A DNA stretch of 64,000 nucleotides. Source: Amorphochlora amoebiformis. Its lineage: Eukaryota > Cercozoa > Chlorarachniophyceae. Position numbers and translations under genes: made by a program. The notes beneath the pieces were generated by a model, which searched no databases, was not told the origin of the DNA, and worked only from the letters and a program-made list of their open reading frames with translations. Positions 58,736 through 64,000 of the stretch are shown piece after piece. The DNA is taken from contig BAAHQB010000408.1 in assembly GCA_054601695.1 (NCBI GenBank), positions 59,373 to 123,372 on the forward strand, read 5' to 3'. How positions within the stretch are numbered: the first letter of the stretch is position 1; each line of letters opens with the position of its first letter.

Positions 58736-59237
58736 TTTCTTATATATATGCATAAAACTTATATTTGCACAAAGAACTATCTATACTCTAGGAAAACCTG
58801 GGTGGATTCTGCCAGGGCCGAACTCACACCACATCCTTCCTGGCCGGCCCCAACAATCGCGATAACTGCAAAAGCGTCAGTTACCCCACGAGCGGTGGAG
58901 ATGGACCTCATGACCCTGTATTCGCTGACGGATGTGGTCCGGCTTCTTGGAAGGTCGCCAAGGGAACAATCAATTTATTCGGTCAGTTCATTTGAAAAAT
59001 AAGTCTTAATTTTTTTTTAATTTTCCTTTTTCAACTAGAGCAACACTTACGAAATATGCACATATTCTAACCTTCTATACGCATGGCAGCGGAACGTAGT
59101 TCTTTTGAAAAACAAGTCTTAATTTTTTTTTTTAATTTTCCTTTTCAACTAGAGCAACACTTACTAAAATATAGATATTCTAACCTTCTATACACATGGC
59201 AGCGGAACGTCACAGTGCAATCGAGGAATGTGCGTAA
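56488..59237 (+). CDS. secreted cysteine-containing protein with a von Willebrand D-like region, 11 exons
   Basis: Exons: 56488-56657, 56807-56882, 56944-57159, 57248-57299, 57445-57665, about 57743-57775, 57925-57975, 58041-58194, 58287-58338, 58415-58512, 58792-58981, 59203-59237 (TAA). All phases fit except at the exon near 57743, whose incoming phase would need a different donor in the preceding exon. The ATG at 56488 starts a signal peptide (MKAALVSYLLVAHAARV). ADDPHVRTF followed by FAYSGTGEHILAQ resembles the start of a VWD domain. Later Cys-rich segments (LQCNILNSYMSCTC, GGFCQGRTHTTS) fit a disulphide-rich extracellular domain. The N-terminal half matches nothing I recognise. The gene lies in the 5-kb segment present in only one arm of the inverted repeat. 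Confidence 0.6.
58981..59210 (+). repeat. tandem copy of the last intron/exon boundary
   Basis: About 115 bp (CTTAATTTTTTTT...GCAGCGGAACGT) are repeated in tandem. The first copy holds a truncated version of the terminal exon start, the second leads into the intact exon at 59203. Confidence 0.8.
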
Positions 59238-60967
<1,730 letters not shown>

Positions 60968-61024
60968 GAACTTGCCCAAATGAACCGAATTCCACCAGAT
61001 AAGCTCAAACAATCGCTCAAAAAG
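60968..61024 (+). CDS. candidate exon, unidentified
   Basis: Between CAG and donor GTTCGA the plus strand is open for 19 codons ([19 protein letters not shown]), an amphipathic, plausibly coding peptide. It has no counterpart in the left arm. Its gene is unknown. Confidence 0.3.
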
Positions 61025-61211
61025 GTTCGAAGTCGCCCATGTTGGGGTCGGAGGGTTGAGAGAGTTCGGAATAGTAAACCCCCGCGAATCCCTGCTAAAG
61101 TTTGGTTCATTATACCCCAACACGAAGCATTGGATGTACGCGCCTCTCCGTCCCTCCCCCCCCCGCGCCCGCCTCACGCTATTCCGTGGGATCCTAGCCC
61201 TCCCCTTTCTC

Positions 61212-62800
61212 GCGGGCTACTTTGAGTCTCCGGAGATTCCTCGACTCTGGAATCCCGGTGAACCCTAGATAATTCCCGGGAACTAATCGTTAGTACCGGG
61301 ACGGCCCATTGAACCCCGTTGCTGGCCACAGAGGTCCTGCTAGCGCCGTCGTCGCATCGTTGGTGAAGTAGGCATGTTCCGCCGAAGGTCTTCCCGCGTG
61401 TTTCCCGCGGCCGTGGGGGCTCTCTGCCTCGCTGTGGCCGCGATGGTTGCTGTGGTTGCGTCGATTCGGACGCCAAGAGTACGATGTTCTCGTATTTTTT
61501 TTCCTTTCCTATATCGCTTGGGATATGTATGGCTGCTATCCTCATGTACGTTGGAGTGCGTGGTTGATTTTTATCGAGTCGAGTTAGAAGGGTAGGAAAA
61601 GGCATCGGGTGAAGAAGGGAGAGCCCAGGAGAGAACTCTTTCTTTGGTTGGGTCGCCGAGATATCTATCCAGGTTTCGAAATCTTTTATTACCGCGGGTC
61701 TCAAGTTGCGGTTGAGGTTGTTCTCCTCGATATCCAAAGGACAAGGGGAAATAAATGATATGGGTCTTATCGAGGCATGATGGGGGCTCGGGGGGGTTCT
61801 GAGGGTTCGGGTAAGGCCTTTACACCTCCGGAGTTCGAGTTTGATATGTTTTCATGGACAGATGGTAATGAGTGGGGTGGCAGTCGCGAGGGGTCCGAGC
61901 ATTCCTGTGGCGTTCCAGGGAGCCAAAACAAGGTGGACGCTCAACCAGCCCAGGTAGTTTTCTTTCTCTTTGGTGTAAACCTCCGTGTTTTTCTCTTATT
62001 TCCTTTCTGTTCTCCTTCCCGGAGGTGAGGGGTTGGGGCGGTGGGGGGTTATGATTGGTTTTCTAGGCTAAATTAGACTTCATATATGAGCTACGTTTTA
62101 TATTTCGAGGGAGTAGAGTAGGAGGGGAAAGGGTAGGGTATTCGTCATGGAAAAGAGCATCGTACATGTAGATATGCTTATGTATAAATTCTCTTAATTT
62201 CTTTTCAGTTTTTCCATCACTAAACTCTTTCTCTTCCGCTTTCTTTCCCCCCCCCCCCTCCCCCCCCGGCACCCGTCCCCCTTCTCTTCCCTCGAAAAAT
62301 TGCGCTCTTTTTTTGTCTCCTCAGGGCCCAGACTCAAATCTTGTTGAAGGTTAGATTACGTATTATGTAGATTTGTATTTCACTTGAACAATGTACGTAT
62401 ATGTTATGATATGGGGAGCGGAGAGTTTGATTGGTTATCACACTTAGAGTGAGATTGGACAGAGGGAAGAGAGATCGGAGAGAGGGGAAGGAGAGGGAAG
62501 ATATATAGTGAAGAGAGGGAGAGAGAAAGGAAAAGGAGAGTTGAGAGAGCTGGGAGAGGTATATGTGGAGAGAGGAAGGTTCTGACGCATAGTCTATCTG
62601 AGAGAAATGAAAGACATAGAGAAGCGAGGAGAAAGATATATAGATAGGGGGAGGTCGAGTGGAAAGGGAGTGCATACACTCGAAACATATATACATTTAC
62701 AAACATAAATATATAATACGGCTACATACATGTATATTTATATACATTATTATATATACATACATATATATATATGTATATATATATATATGTATATATA

Positions 62801-62886
<86 letters not shown>

Positions 62887-63725
62887 CACCAAACGTTCAT
62901 CCCCCATTAAGGCCCCTAAGGCCGCCTGCAGCGCCGAGCGCAAGACACGTGTCAGCGCACTCAAGACCGTCGCCTCCCAGGGTGCTACTTCAATCTGGAG
63001 AGATGAAAAGATTTGATTTGGAGAGATATAGAGAGAGAAATTTCAAGACAGAGGTTTAGAAAAGAGAGGTTTAGAGAGAGACAGCGAGTAAGGGAGAGAG
63101 AGCTAGAAATTATAAGTTTTCTTAGAGTGAGGGCGGTCAAAGTATGGAAAGGGGCAAACTGAGAAGTCCTAGGAAACCATCTTTTACATATAATGTCCAA
63201 AATGCAGCCGAGGAAGAGAGTGAGGAGAAGAGAGAAAGAGAGGAAGAGAGAAAGAGAGAAAGAGAGGAAGAGAGGAAGAGAGAGAGGGAGGGAGAGAGAG
63301 GAAGAGACAGAGGGAGAGAGAGGGAGGGAGAGAGAGGAAGGGAGAGAGAGGGAGGGAGAGAGAGGAAGGGAGAGAGAGGAAGGGAGAGAGAGGAAGGGAG
63401 AGAGAGGAAGAGAGAGAGGGAGGGAGAGGAAGAGAGAGAGGGAGGGAGAGAGAGGGAGGGAGAGAGAGGAAGAGAGAGCGAGGAGAAATACGGAGAAGAA
63501 GAGACAGGAACTTAGAGGTAGAAAGGTCGAGACCTGGAAAGAGAATAGAGGCGAAGAAAAGGGAGATGCGAGGAGAGAAGAGAAAGAGAAAATTGGACAG
63601 AGGTCTACTTTTTCCAACGCGTTTTATCGTTCAAAGCGATCGCGGAGTAAGGGAGAGGGAAACTACTCTTAATATATTTACATATATATATATATATATA
63701 TGTATTATATATGTATATATTATAT

Positions 63726-63768
<43 letters not shown>

Positions 63769-63797
63769 GACATATATACACACATATATACATTCAT

Positions 63798-63878
<81 letters not shown>

Positions 63879-63961
63879 CCATATGTACATATCCAAAAGT
63901 TAAATCTCTAATTTACTAGTGGCGGAGGCTGTTCCAGAAAAAATTACCGTTGGAGGCCTGG

Positions 63962-63962
<1 letters not shown>
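61212..63962. repeat. right arm of the large inverted repeat
   Basis: Inverted match of 41651-44312, differing by scattered substitutions and TA-tract lengths. The match reaches the last non-TA sequence of the window and may continue beyond it. Confidence 0.93.
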
Positions 63963-63994
<32 letters not shown>

Positions 63995-64000
63995 ATATAT
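61374..64000 (+). CDS. 5' part of a second fused phosphatase-reductase gene (runs off the window)
   Basis: Inverted-repeat copy of the 5' exons of the gene ending at 25660: leader 61374-61478 (donor GTACGA), middle exon ATG 61777 to 61953, 62325-62349, and about 62888-62981 ending G|GTGCTA. Then comes the truncated copy of the first phosphatase-side exon at 63920-63962. In the left arm the complete version of that exon lies about 100 bp beyond the truncated copy; here that position is outside the window. The leader has four Arg near the start followed by a long Ala/Val hydrophobic stretch, like a signal or transit peptide. Whether the phosphatase and reductase domains follow cannot be seen. 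Confidence 0.6.
63190..63560 (+). repeat. polypurine tract
   Basis: GAGAGGAAGGGAGAGAGAGG-type units, the inverted counterpart of 42030-42366. Its Arg/Glu frames are artefacts. Confidence 0.9.

Overview
This window is nuclear DNA from a eukaryote, most likely a unicellular protist or alga. It has spliced genes with GT-AG introns, a Copia-type retrotransposon, tRNA-like pol III boxes and many interstitial (TTAGGG)n/(CCCTAA)n telomere-type arrays. A large share of the window is (TA)n microsatellite. The cysteine protease is of a type I associate with alveolates and related algae, but I cannot name the species. Most long open frames here are only translated (TA)n (Tyr-Ile repeats) or GA/CT tracts. 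The real genes are split into exons of about 30-220 nt. I rebuilt them by hand from splice sites, reading phase and protein-family motifs.

Layout. 2.5-6.75 kb (+): a gene matching RNA polymerase III subunit RPC9, with introns made of TA and telomeric repeats. 12.0-13.2 kb (-): the gag-protease part of a Copia element, cut off by a TA tract. 14.8-15.5 kb (-): the last two exons of an unidentified, probably membrane, protein. 17.9-24.45 kb (-): a complete 18-exon papain/cathepsin L-like protease of about 369 aa. 25.7-44.15 kb (-): a gene of about 30 exons that encodes, in one continuous phase, a targeting-like leader, a GS1/GPP-type HAD phosphatase and a complete aldo/keto reductase. 46.5-52.0 kb (-): an isoprenylcysteine methyltransferase/NnrU-like membrane protein. 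56.5-59.2 kb (+): a secreted protein with von Willebrand D-like features. 61.4 kb to the window end (+): the 5' part of a second, inverted copy of the phosphatase-reductase gene. The two 5' ends lie in arms of a 2.7-kb inverted repeat with about 17 kb between them.

Two structural themes run through the window. First, introns are built from repeats: many start G|GTATATAT and end TATAG|, and others use splice sites formed by CCCTAA/TTAGGG arrays. Second, many exons have truncated copies of their own edge beside them. Copies of the 5' edge lie upstream of the intact exon and copies of the 3' edge lie downstream, as expected if intron-plus-boundary segments duplicate in tandem. A conserved segment of about 45 bp also recurs nine times, mostly inside the telomeric arrays and always in the same orientation relative to the repeat.

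The genes do not form an obvious pathway. The fused phosphatase-reductase suggests two-step conversion of a phosphorylated aldehyde or sugar to a polyol. The other genes are housekeeping (Pol III), proteolysis, membrane methylation and secretion. Exon junctions were checked by phase arithmetic only, with no transcript evidence.
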